Shown here: in pieces, positions 17,893 through 26,415 of the stretch
Position numbering within the stretch: position 1 is the first letter of the stretch
Layout: each line of letters opens with the position of its first letter
From: Aquibium sp. ELW1220
GTDB taxonomy: Bacteria; Pseudomonadota; Alphaproteobacteria; Rhizobiales; Rhizobiaceae
Assembly (NCBI RefSeq): GCF_030398385.1
Contig: NZ_JAOAOQ010000004.1
Coordinates: forward strand, 124,001 to 188,000
Length of the DNA stretch: 64,000 nucleotides
Direction: 5' to 3'
Position numbers and translations under genes: made by a program
Notes under the pieces: generated by a model
Told to the model about the DNA's origin: nothing
The model's database searches: none
What the model saw: only the letters and a program-made list of their open reading frames with translations

Positions 17893-19962
17893 ATGAACTG
17901 GTCCATCGCCTTCGAGCCGTTGCTCGACTGGGCCTGGCTCGGCGTCGTCCTCGTGCCGCTCGCCCTGCTCGCGCTGGCGGGCCTCGTGCTGCGCCAGCGG
18001 GGCGCGCCGTTCCGTGCCGCCGCGATGGCCGCGCTGGCGCTGGCGCTCCTCAACCCCGTCCTGCTCGACGAGGAACGCGACCAGTTGCAGAGCGTCGTTG
18101 CCATCGTCGCCGACCGCAGCCAGAGCCAGGAGATCGGCGACCGCGCCGCCATCACCGACGCCGCCGTCGAGGATCTGAAGGCCAGGCTGGCTCGATTCCC
18201 GCAATTCGACGTGCGCGTCGTCGATGCCGGTCGCGCAAGCGACAGCGAGGACCGCACCGAGACGCGCCTCTTCGGCGCACTGGACGGCGTGCTGCGCGAC
18301 GTGCCGCAGTCGCGCGTGGCCGGAGCGATCCTGGTCACCGACGGCCAGGTGCACGACGTGCCGGAACGGCTGGAGGGGTCGAACGCGCCTCTCCATGCGC
18401 TGATCACGGGGTCGGAGGACGAGCGCGACCGGCGCGTTCGTTTCGAGAACGCGCCGCGCTTCGGCATCGTCGACCGGCCGCTCGCCATGACCTACCGCAT
18501 CACCGACACCGCGGGCGGCCAGGACGCGGTTGACGTCCGCGTCAGCGTCAACGGCGAGCAGGTCGCCGTGGAAACGGCGATCGTCGGCGAGGAGATGTCG
18601 CTGGAGATCATCGTGCCCGGCGCCGGGCGCAACATCGTCGAACTGTCGATCGACCGTCTCGACGGCGAGATCACCGAGACCAACAACCGCGCCATCGCCC
18701 TGGTGGACGGCATCCGCGAGAACCTGCGCGTGCTGCTCGTGTCGGGCGAACCGCATGCCGGCGAGCGCACATGGCGCAATCTTCTGAAGTCTGATGCCGC
18801 GGTCGATCTGGTCCACTTCACCATCCTGCGGCCGCCGGAAAAGCAGGACGGCACGCCGATCAACGACCTGTCGCTGATCGCCTTTCCGACCCGCGAGCTC
18901 TTCGTCGAGAAGATCAACGATTTCGACCTGATCATCTTCGACCGCTATCAGCACCGCGACGTTCTGCCGATCCTCTATTACGACTACATCGCCGAATACG
19001 TTGAAAACGGCGGCGCGCTGCTGGTCGCGGCGGGTCCCGAATATGCCGGCGCGCAGTCGATCTCGCGCACGCCCCTGATGGCGGCGCTGCCGGGCCTGCC
19101 GACGGGCCAGGTGATCGAGCAGGGCTTCTTCCCGCGCCTGACCGAGACCGGCGAGCGCCATCCGGTGACGCGCGGTCTGGAAGGCTCGGGCCAGGAACCG
19201 CCGGCCTGGAGCCGCTGGTTCCGCCTGATCGGCATCGACCGCCCCGAGGGCCAGGTGGTCATGGACGGGCCGAACGACCAGCCGCTGCTCATCCTCAACC
19301 GCAAGGGCGAAGGCCGCGTCGGGATGTTCCTGTCCGACCAGGGATGGCTGTGGGCGCGCGGCTTCGAGGGCGGCGGCCCGCACGTCTCGCTCTACCGGCG
19401 CATCGCCCACTGGCTCATGAAGGAGCCTGAACTCGAGGAGGAGCGGCTGACGGCTTCCGGGCGCGGCATGACGCTCGACATCCGCCGCCAGTCGATGAGC
19501 GACGACCCGGGCGTAGCGAGCGTCATCACCCCGGCCGGCGAGCGCGTCGACGTGCCGCTCCAGGCCGAGAGCCCCGGCATTTTCACCGCAAGCACGACCG
19601 TGGAGGACATCGGCCTCTATCAGGTGGCCAACGGCGATCTCGCCACGCTCGCCCATGTCGGACCGGTGAACGCGCCGGAATTCGCCGAGACCATCTCCAC
19701 GACCGAGGTGCTCGCACCGTTGGCCGAGGCCACCGGCGGCAGCGTACGGCGGCTGGAAGGCATTGCCGGCGGCCTGTCGATGCCCGGCATCGTGCCTGTT
19801 CGCGCGAGCGGCGCCACGTCGGGCAGCGACTGGATCGGCTTGCGCACGACGGACGATTCGGTGCTTCGATCGGTCAACCGCGTGCCGCTGTTCGGCGGCT
19901 TCCTCGGGCTCGGCCTGCTGCTTCTGGCGCTCGGCTCGATGTGGTGGCGCGAGGGGCGTTGA
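17893..19962 (+). CDS. VWA-like large membrane protein of the moxR operon
   Basis: A 689-residue protein with two N-terminal helices (about residues 15-33 and 41-58), an intact MIDAS-like DRSQS at residues 74-78, a second TDGQ site near 150 and a glutamine-amidotransferase-like (GATase1-like) region around VLLVSGEPHAGERTWRN. A single C-terminal helix (FLGLGLLLLALGSMWW) ends the chain. Most of it should be periplasmic, anchored at both ends. GGAGG precedes the ATG by 8 bp. Last gene of the moxR operon; exact function unknown. Confidence 0.88.
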   Translation: MNWSIAFEPLLDWAWLGVVLVPLALLALAGLVLRQRGAPFRAAAMAALALALLNPVLLDEERDQLQSVVAIVADRSQSQEIGDRAAITDAAVEDLKARLARFPQFDVRVVDAGRASDSEDRTETRLFGALDGVLRDVPQSRVAGAILVTDGQVHDVPERLEGSNAPLHALITGSEDERDRRVRFENAPRFGIVDRPLAMTYRITDTAGGQDAVDVRVSVNGEQVAVETAIVGEEMSLEIIVPGAGRNIVELSIDRLDGEITETNNRAIALVDGIRENLRVLLVSGEPHAGERTWRNLLKSDAAVDLVHFTILRPPEKQDGTPINDLSLIAFPTRELFVEKINDFDLIIFDRYQHRDVLPILYYDYIAEYVENGGALLVAAGPEYAGAQSISRTPLMAALPGLPTGQVIEQGFFPRLTETGERHPVTRGLEGSGQEPPAWSRWFRLIGIDRPEGQVVMDGPNDQPLLILNRKGEGRVGMFLSDQGWLWARGFEGGGPHVSLYRRIAHWLMKEPELEEERLTASGRGMTLDIRRQSMSDDPGVASVITPAGERVDVPLQAESPGIFTASTTVEDIGLYQVANGDLATLAHVGPVNAPEFAETISTTEVLAPLAEATGGSVRRLEGIAGGLSMPGIVPVRASGATSGSDWIGLRTTDDSVLRSVNRVPLFGGFLGLGLLLLALGSMWWREGR

Positions 19963-19972
19963 GCCCTTCGCT

Positions 19973-20518
19973 TCACGCAGTTGCCGCGACGCGCTCCTTC
20001 GCGCCTGACGGCGCATCCGCGACGAAATCGGCGTGCCGCATCTCGCCGGTCAGCGCCGCCAGCGCACCGGGCTCGATCTCGTGGACCAGCAGCCTGCGAT
20101 AATCCACCGGGCGCGGCATGGTGATCTGGCCGATCGGCACCTGCCGGAAACCGAGCGGACCGTAATAGGGCTCGTCGCCGACGAGGATGACGGACGCCCA
20201 GCCGGCATCCCGCGCCGCCTCGAGCGCGATCCGCACCAGCTTGCGTCCGATGCCGAGGTCCTTGTGCGACGGCCGGACGGCCAGCGGGCCGAGCAGCAGC
20301 GAACGCCCTTCCCCCGCCGCAATGCGCGTCAGCCGCACGGTGGCGACGACGCGCCCCTCATGCGTGGCAACGAAGGACAGCGCCCGCTCGTGCGGACCAC
20401 CCTCGCGGATCTTGTAGGCCGCGCGGGCGAAACGCCCGGGCCCGAAAGCCTCGGCGTTGATCTCCTCGATCTCATGGTCGTGCGCGGCCGTCTCGGCCAG
20501 ATAGCTGATCTCGTGCAT
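19973..20518 (-). CDS. GNAT family N-acetyltransferase (YhbS-like)
   Basis: A 181-residue acetyltransferase. The acetyl-CoA-binding motif A is visible as LLLGPLAVRPSHKDLGIGRKLV, with ASVILVGDEPYYGPLGFRQVP after it, the pattern of YhbS-type proteins. The acceptor substrate is unknown. It converges on the moxR operon with an 11-bp gap and is divergent from the hydroquinone reductase gene. Confidence 0.88.
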   Translation of the reverse strand: MHEISYLAETAAHDHEIEEINAEAFGPGRFARAAYKIREGGPHERALSFVATHEGRVVATVRLTRIAAGEGRSLLLGPLAVRPSHKDLGIGRKLVRIALEAARDAGWASVILVGDEPYYGPLGFRQVPIGQITMPRPVDYRRLLVHEIEPGALAALTGEMRHADFVADAPSGAKERVAATA

Positions 20519-20802
20519 GAAACTCGTCCGTATCGTCGGGAAGGATGCCGCGGCTGCGGCGGACGCAAAGAGTCGGCGCCGGTCAGGCGCGGGCGCTCAT
20601 TCGTCGTCGTGCGATACGGGTAGCGGACACGGGTGTTCCTCACAGGTTCGGCTCCGCTATCACCATTTTCGGGTATCGTCCATCGACATTTCACCGGACG
20701 ACTTCGTTCCGGTGGCCAGGGTGACGAACTGTTCAGGCGCCGGACCGTTGGGATGAACGGGCAGGCAGCCTAGGTTAGTGTGGACAGAACAGGAGACGAT
20801 CG

Positions 20803-21813
20803 ATGGGATTGCTGGTCGACGGCACGTGGCAGGACAAGTGGTACGACACCTCGAAGAGCGGCGGGCGCTTCCAGCGCTCCGAGTCGCAGTTCCGCGATTT
20901 CGTCACAGTCGACGGCGCCCCCGCTAAGGGGCGCACGCGCGGCTTCAAGGCGGAGCCGGGGCGCTACCACCTCTACGTCTCGCTCGCCTGTCCCTGGGCG
21001 CACCGGACGCTGATCTTCCGCGCGCTGAAGAAGCTCGAGGACGTCATCTCCGTCTCGATCGTCGACCACTTCATGGGCAAGGATGGCTGGACCTTCGTCG
21101 AGCGCGACGGATCCACCGGCGATACACTTCACGGCTCGGACTTCCTGCACCAGATCTACACCAGGGCCGATCCGGCCTATTCCGGCCGCGTCACCGTGCC
21201 GGTGCTGTGGGACAAGCAGGAGGAAACGATCGTCTCCAACGAATCCTCCGAAATCATCCGGATGCTGAACAAGGCTTTCGATGCCTGGGGCGACTCGTCG
21301 GTCGACTTCTACCCGGAAGGTCTTCGCGCAGAGATCGATGCCTGGAACGAGCGCGTCTACGGCTCGATCAACAATGGCGTCTACCGCTGCGGCTTCGCCA
21401 CCACCCAGGAAGCCTATGACGAGGCTTTCGACGAACTCTTCGGCGCACTCGACGCGGTGGAGGAGCAGTTGTCGAAGCACCGGTACCTGGCCGGCGATTC
21501 CTTGACCGAAGCCGACTGGCGGCTGTTCACCACGCTGGTGCGCTTCGATCCGGTCTATTTCGGCCACTTCAAGTGCAACCTGCGCCGGATCGCCGACTAT
21601 CCCAACCTGTGGAACTACACCTGCGACCTATTCCAGGTGGCCGGCGTGGCCGAAACGGTCGACCTGCACCACATCAAGCATCACTACTACGGCAGCCACC
21701 AGACCATCAATCCGACGCGGATCGTGCCGCGCGGCCCGGCGATCGACTACGCGCAGCCGCACGATCGCGACCGGTTCGCTCCGGGCGGCCGAGGCGAAGC
21801 GAACTACCAGTAG
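20803..21813 (+). CDS. glutathionyl-hydroquinone reductase (Xi-class glutathione transferase)
   Basis: A 336-residue Xi-class GST (YqjG/PcpF/ECM4 type) that reduces glutathionyl-hydroquinones, returning quinones to the reduced pool. The catalytic Cys lies in SLACPWAHRTL; VPVLWDKQEETIVSNESSEI is the GSH-binding segment; the C-terminal helical domain ends with HIKHHYYGSHQTINPTRIVPRGP, typical of the class. AGGAG precedes the ATG. Weak TTGGGA/TAGGTT hexamers with a 17-bp spacer at 20748-20776 may form its promoter. Confidence 0.94.
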   Translation: MGLLVDGTWQDKWYDTSKSGGRFQRSESQFRDFVTVDGAPAKGRTRGFKAEPGRYHLYVSLACPWAHRTLIFRALKKLEDVISVSIVDHFMGKDGWTFVERDGSTGDTLHGSDFLHQIYTRADPAYSGRVTVPVLWDKQEETIVSNESSEIIRMLNKAFDAWGDSSVDFYPEGLRAEIDAWNERVYGSINNGVYRCGFATTQEAYDEAFDELFGALDAVEEQLSKHRYLAGDSLTEADWRLFTTLVRFDPVYFGHFKCNLRRIADYPNLWNYTCDLFQVAGVAETVDLHHIKHHYYGSHQTINPTRIVPRGPAIDYAQPHDRDRFAPGGRGEANYQ

Positions 21814-22304
21814 GGCGACGGCGCCCTGCCCTCGAACTGTTCGGCCAGCCGCGCGCGCGTTGCGCGCGTGGTGCCTTCGGGGAGCGCGTCGAGGCGGAAG
21901 AACGCCGCTTCGGCGATCTCCCTGTCGGCCTGCTTCGGCGCGGTCTGGTGAAAGTCGCTGACGACGTAGAGGGCGACGTGATCGCGCCGGCTGGCGGCGC
22001 GGTTGTAGTACATGGCGGCAAGCCGCGGCGCGCCGCGCATCTCGATGTTGCATTCCTCGATGAGTTCGTGGCGCAACGCCTCCACCAGCGTCTCCCCGGT
22101 CTCCACCCCGCCCCCCGGCAGTTGCCAGCCGGCGACATAGGTGTGCCGCACGAGGAACACGGTGCCCTCGGCTTCGTTGACAACGAGCGCCCGTACGCCG
22201 AGCGTCATCGGCCGCCGCAGCAGGAACCAGAGGTGGAACAGGCGTCCGCGCAGGCGAGCCAGCCGGTTCCGGCCAAAGGGACCGGGGTCGCGCCGCTCGC
22301 TCAT
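21804..22304 (-). CDS. NUDIX hydrolase
   Basis: A 166-residue NUDIX protein with an N-terminal amphipathic segment (LARLRGRLFHLWFLLRRP) and the NUDIX box starting GGGVETGETLVEALRH. The catalytic glutamates are kept but the usual Arg and the late Gly of the box are His and Asn. Substrate unknown. ATG at 22304 is preferred; an in-frame GTG at 22322 is possible. Its 3' end overlaps the convergent reductase gene by 10 bp. Confidence 0.88.
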   Translation of the reverse strand: MSERRDPGPFGRNRLARLRGRLFHLWFLLRRPMTLGVRALVVNEAEGTVFLVRHTYVAGWQLPGGGVETGETLVEALRHELIEECNIEMRGAPRLAAMYYNRAASRRDHVALYVVSDFHQTAPKQADREIAEAAFFRLDALPEGTTRATRARLAEQFEGRAPSPYW

Positions 22305-22357
22305 CCGCGCGACCGTCCGCACTGGTACGCGCGCGGTCCCTGTCCTAGAAGGTTCCG

Positions 22358-23287
22358 ATGTTTCGTCTCGCGCATCTCTCAGACCTGCATCTCGGCCCCC
22401 TGCCGGACATCTCCTACCGGGAACTCGCTTCCAAGCGCATTACCGGCTACGTGAACTGGCAGAGACATCGCCGCAAGGCGATCCACAACGGCGTCACCGA
22501 CGCCCTCCTGCAGGACATCGCCCGGCACGACGTCGACCACCTCGCAGTTACCGGCGACCTCGTCAACCTCGCGCTCGACGCCGAGATCGACATCGCCCGC
22601 GAGTGGCTGGCGATGGCCGGCGACCCCGAGCGCCTCTCGGTCGTGCCGGGCAATCACGACGCCTATGTGCCCGGCGCGCTGCACAAGGCCTGCAAGGCCT
22701 GGCGTCCCTGGATGACCGGCGAGAAGACGCATGTCTGGCAGAGCGAATCGGGGTTTCCCTACCTGCGCACCTACGGCAACGTGGCGCTGATCGGCGTGTC
22801 TTCGGCGCATGCGACAGCCCCGTTCCTGGCGCTCGGCACCTTCCGCGAGGAACAGGCGGCGAGCGTGGCGAAACTGCTCGACATGGCCGCCGGGCGTGGC
22901 CTCTTCCGGATCGTCATGATCCACCATCCGCCCGTGCGCGGCCTGACAACCGCCCACAAGCGCCTCTACGGCATCGGGCTGTTCCAGAAGACCATCGCCC
23001 GCCACGGCGCCGAACTCGTGCTGCACGGACACACGCATGACCCGACACTGTCCTGGATTCGCGGCAAGGGACACCGGGTGCCGGTGCTGGGCGTCACTGC
23101 GGCCGGCCAGGGCACGGCCGGAGAGAAGCAGCCGGCGCAGTACAATTTGATCGAGATCGACGGTGAACCGGGCGCCTGGCGGGTGATGCATTCGCGCCGG
23201 GGTATCAAGGGTCAGATCCCCATCCTCAAAGTTGAGGGAGGCGAGCCGACGGACCTTTTCTCGGCGCCTCAGTTCGACGCGAAATAG
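22358..23287 (+). CDS. metallophosphoesterase
   Basis: A 309-residue calcineurin-like phosphoesterase with all metal-ligand motifs: SDLHLG, TGDLVNL, VPGNHD, HHPP and HGHTHD. The family hydrolyses phosphodiesters or phosphomonoesters, including cyclic nucleotides; the substrate here is not predictable, though a nucleotide cyclase gene lies 0.9 kb downstream. It is divergent from the NUDIX gene and overlaps the next (convergent) gene by 19 bp. Confidence 0.92.
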   Translation: MFRLAHLSDLHLGPLPDISYRELASKRITGYVNWQRHRRKAIHNGVTDALLQDIARHDVDHLAVTGDLVNLALDAEIDIAREWLAMAGDPERLSVVPGNHDAYVPGALHKACKAWRPWMTGEKTHVWQSESGFPYLRTYGNVALIGVSSAHATAPFLALGTFREEQAASVAKLLDMAAGRGLFRIVMIHHPPVRGLTTAHKRLYGIGLFQKTIARHGAELVLHGHTHDPTLSWIRGKGHRVPVLGVTAAGQGTAGEKQPAQYNLIEIDGEPGAWRVMHSRRGIKGQIPILKVEGGEPTDLFSAPQFDAK

Positions 23288-24027
23288 GCGGCGATGCGAT
23301 CGTAGTAGACGGCGGCGAGCACCGCCAGGCCGGCCAGCGCGCCGGCCAGCACCACGCCGACCCCGGAGAGGAACGCGCGCAACCGCCCGGGCGGGCGGCG
23401 CGGCATCCGGTAAGCCTGCCCGTCGTCCCTTCCATCCTCCTCCTCGGCACGGCCACGGCCGGCGTAGGACAGCAGCGAACCGCCCTGTCGTTCGTCCCGA
23501 GCAGGAGATGGCGGAGCATGGTCGCGCGGACCTTGCGTGTCCCGGCGGCGAGGCGCCTGCCGGAACGGTTCGTCGTCAGCCGGAGCACGGTCACGCTGCA
23601 CCAGCACCGGCTCCACGGGGCCGTCCAGCCAGCGCTGCCGTTCGACCATGCGCTCGGCGATGTAGCGGGTGACCTGCTGCGCGACCGGCCGCATGTCGGT
23701 CGATTCCGCCAGGACGATGCGCCCCATCCGCGTGTCGCGGACGAAGCGGTAGGTGCGGCGATCGCGGCCCATGGCCACATGGCTGACGGCGTCGATCCAT
23801 AGCCGCGGCTGAAGCCCGGACGAGATCGCGAAGTCGAACAGGATTTCCTCGTCGGGCACCTCGGCAAACACCGGCGCCAGTTCCTGTGCCAGCAGTTCCA
23901 GCCGCATCCGGGCGGCCTCGCGCATGTCGACGACGACATCCTCGCGCTCGGCGGCGGCGATCCTGATCTCGCGGATGGCCTGCGAAAGCCGGCCCTGCCG
24001 GTCAGCAACGCTGTCCCTGTCGTTCAT
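23269..24027 (-). CDS. hypothetical protein with one C-terminal membrane helix
   Basis: A 252-residue protein: an N-terminal soluble domain of about 130 residues (EILFDFAISSGLQPRLWIDAVSHVAMGRDRRTYRF region), a low-complexity charged linker, then one helix near the C-terminus (FLSGVGVVLAGALAGLAVLAAVYY). I do not recognise a named family. ATG at 24027 is used; a GTG nine codons upstream is weaker. An exact CtrA-type site lies 28 bp upstream of the start, so cell-cycle control is possible. Confidence 0.8.
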   Translation of the reverse strand: MNDRDSVADRQGRLSQAIREIRIAAAEREDVVVDMREAARMRLELLAQELAPVFAEVPDEEILFDFAISSGLQPRLWIDAVSHVAMGRDRRTYRFVRDTRMGRIVLAESTDMRPVAQQVTRYIAERMVERQRWLDGPVEPVLVQRDRAPADDEPFRQAPRRRDTQGPRDHAPPSPARDERQGGSLLSYAGRGRAEEEDGRDDGQAYRMPRRPPGRLRAFLSGVGVVLAGALAGLAVLAAVYYDRIAAYFASN

Positions 24028-24054
24028 CCGATGGCTCCACGCGCCTGCACACAA

Positions 24055-24069
24055 TTAACCGAACGTTAA
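24055..24069. promoter_or_regulatory. CtrA-type binding site TTAA-N7-TTAA
   Basis: TTAACCGAACGTTAA matches the full CtrA consensus exactly and is nearly palindromic. It sits between two divergent genes, 28 bp from the start of the membrane-anchored unknown and 131 bp from the cyclase start. In Caulobacter and rhizobia CtrA controls cell-cycle, motility and envelope genes. Confidence 0.55.
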
Positions 24070-24199
24070 CACAGCCGCGCCGGCGAACAAAAGGCGAATT
24101 CGAAGCATCGTAAACGCGGCGGCACCGGCCGGGATCGCGTGGTTTCAACTTCGGCTCCGCCCGGCTATCTTGGCGGACGAGCAACGAGCGGAATCAACG

Positions 24200-25639
24200 A
24201 TGGCATTGGCGGATCGCGTGGGAACGGCAATCGCGGGCCGCAGGATGCGGCGTCGCGTGAACTTTCCCAAACTGCTCGACGAGACGTTCCGCAGCCACGA
24301 GCGAGAAGGTCGCAAGCTGCAGTTCCACGGCAGATCCGTCTCGCTGCTCATGGCCTTCGTCCTGACCTACTTCATTGTCCCCTATCCGGAGGCCTATTTC
24401 TATCAGGGCACCATGGTGCTCTTCATCCTGACCGGTTTCGTACCGACCTGGCTGGACCGGCGCGGCTGGCTGCGCGAGTGGCATCCCTACCTGTTCGTGA
24501 CGCTCGACTTCGTCGCCCTCACCTTCATGATGGTCGTCCCCAATCCGCTCGCGCCGGCCGATCTGCCGCCGCAGATCATGCTGCATTTCGACCCGTCTCT
24601 CTATCTGTTCCTCCTGCTGTCGAGCCTCGCCTTCGCCGACAGCCCGCGCCTCGTCGTCTGGGGCGGCGTCGTCGGCGCGGCGAGTTGGATGGTCGGCATC
24701 GCCTGGCTCGCCTCGCTGCCCGACAGCATCGTGATCTGGCCCGGCAACGGTTCCATCGGCCTGAATGACGTGCAGACGCGACTGCGCATCGTCGGCACGC
24801 CGACGACCGTCGATCTCAGCGTACAGATGCAGACCTCCATGATCTTAATCATGGTTTCGCTGGTGCTAGCGGCCGGTGTCGCACGCTCGCGGCGCCTGGT
24901 GTGGCGCTATGCCGTCATCGAGCGCCAGCGCCTCAACCTCGCCCGGTATTTTCCGCCGGCCACGGTCGATCAGCTCGCCCGCGAGGATGAGCCGCTGCAG
25001 CACATCCGGGAGGTCAGGGCGGCGATCCTCTTCGCCGATCTCGTCGGTTTCACGCGCTGGTCGGAACGACACACCCCGGCCCAGACCATCGCCATGCTGC
25101 GGGAGGTGCACGGGCTGCTCGAGGAGGCCGTGTTCCGCCATGGCGGAACGCTGGACAAGTTCATCGGCGACGGTGTGATGGCGACCTTCGGCACCCCGGA
25201 GCCGACGTCACGCGACGCCATCAATGCGTTCAGATGCGTCAAGGCGATCCTCGAAGACTTCGCAAAGTTGAACGCGCGGCGGATCGAGCGCGGCGAGGAG
25301 ACGATCCAGATCGCCGTCGGCGCGCATTACGGCTCCGTCGTCGTCGGCAACATCGGCACCGACCGGCGACTGGAACTGGGCGTCATCGGCGATACGGTGA
25401 ACGTCGCGAGCCGACTGGAAGAACTGACGCGACAGATCGGCCGCGCGGCCATTGTCAGCGACGACCTCGTGTCCGACATGCGGCGCGAGGATGCCGAGGG
25501 GGCCGAATTGCTGCTGGCCGGCTTCGACGATCTCGGCGGCAACCAGCTCGACGGCCGCCGCCAGGACGTAGGGGTCTGGGCAAGCGCCCAGACGCTCCTG
25601 ACGGCAGAGAGCCGCTCGCGCTGGGCGCGTTCGGCCTAG
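24200..25639 (+). CDS. membrane-bound class III adenylate/guanylate cyclase
   Basis: A 479-residue protein: about six N-terminal membrane helices (residues 45-235) and a C-terminal class III cyclase domain making cAMP (or cGMP). Metal-binding Asp residues are in ILFADLVGFTRWS and DKFIGDGVMATFG; the purine and transition-state residues lie in GVIGDTVNVASRLEEL. ATG at 24200 has only a weak ribosome site; a TTG ten codons upstream is the alternative. It follows a CtrA-type site in the divergent promoter region. Confidence 0.92.
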   Translation: MALADRVGTAIAGRRMRRRVNFPKLLDETFRSHEREGRKLQFHGRSVSLLMAFVLTYFIVPYPEAYFYQGTMVLFILTGFVPTWLDRRGWLREWHPYLFVTLDFVALTFMMVVPNPLAPADLPPQIMLHFDPSLYLFLLLSSLAFADSPRLVVWGGVVGAASWMVGIAWLASLPDSIVIWPGNGSIGLNDVQTRLRIVGTPTTVDLSVQMQTSMILIMVSLVLAAGVARSRRLVWRYAVIERQRLNLARYFPPATVDQLAREDEPLQHIREVRAAILFADLVGFTRWSERHTPAQTIAMLREVHGLLEEAVFRHGGTLDKFIGDGVMATFGTPEPTSRDAINAFRCVKAILEDFAKLNARRIERGEETIQIAVGAHYGSVVVGNIGTDRRLELGVIGDTVNVASRLEELTRQIGRAAIVSDDLVSDMRREDAEGAELLLAGFDDLGGNQLDGRRQDVGVWASAQTLLTAESRSRWARSA

Positions 25640-25653
25640 GCGGCGCCGCCTGG

Positions 25654-26415
25654 CTAGCCGCGCAGCGACCTGCGGATGGCGCGGATGACCGGCTCCTTGG
25701 CTTCCTCGAGCAGCATGTGCCCCTTGCCGGGCAGCGTCTCCAGCGCGATGTTCCCGGGCAGATCCGTCGTCTGCCCGTAGGGCAGGACGGTGTCTTCGGT
25801 TCCCCAGAGCACCCTGGTCGGCATGGCGAGCGTCGCCAGCGTGTCGCGCGGGATCTCGCCCTGCCGATCGCCTTTGGTGATGAGGGCGCCGATCTCGATC
25901 AGTTTCTCGCGCTGCCCCGGGACGGCCCGGACCGCCATCAGGCCGGCGACGAACTTGGTCGGCATCGGGAAGCCGGGCGCCGACATCTCGTCCATGCAGG
26001 CGCGCAGCTCATCCGCGTTCGCAGCCGCCGCATAGCGCCGGAGCAGGTCGAAATTGATCTCGGGGCCGAAACCGCCCGGCGCCACGAGGGTCAGCGACGC
26101 AACCGCTTCCGGCGCCCTGAGCGCAGCGAGCACCGCGATCGCGCCGCCCATCGAATGCCCCGCGAAGTGCACCCGCGAATGGCCGCGGGCGGCGAGGTCG
26201 GCAAGGATCGCCTTCGCCGCCACATGCGCCGGGCCGGCTCCGGGAAAGGCCAGCGACCGCCCGTGTCCCGGCAGATCATAGGCGAGCACCCGTGCGCCGG
26301 CGGCAAGCGCCGGCTGGATGTCGTACCAGCCGTCGTGATGACCGCCGAAACCGTGCAGGAGGACGACCGTCTCGGTCCCCTTCCCCTGCACGCGCGCATA
26401 GATGTCAGTGGTCAT
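25654..26415 (-). CDS. alpha/beta hydrolase
   Basis: A 253-residue alpha/beta hydrolase with HGFGG oxyanion region, nucleophile elbow GHSMGG, catalytic Asp near GTEDTVLPYG and His in GKGHMLLEE. The family contains esterases, haloperoxidases and lactonases; the substrate is unknown. ATG at 26415 lies inside the end of leuA (11-bp overlap), with GGGGAGGGG just upstream, so it is co-translated with leuA. A longer start would lie entirely within leuA. Confidence 0.88.
   Translation of the reverse strand: MTTDIYARVQGKGTETVVLLHGFGGHHDGWYDIQPALAAGARVLAYDLPGHGRSLAFPGAGPAHVAAKAILADLAARGHSRVHFAGHSMGGAIAVLAALRAPEAVASLTLVAPGGFGPEINFDLLRRYAAAANADELRACMDEMSAPGFPMPTKFVAGLMAVRAVPGQREKLIEIGALITKGDRQGEIPRDTLATLAMPTRVLWGTEDTVLPYGQTTDLPGNIALETLPGKGHMLLEEAKEPVIRAIRRSLRG

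Noticed and set aside
25638-25651. GGCGGCGCCGCC palindrome between the cyclase and hydrolase genes as a terminator
   Set aside because: Loop-less GC palindrome without a T-run on either strand; too weak to call.
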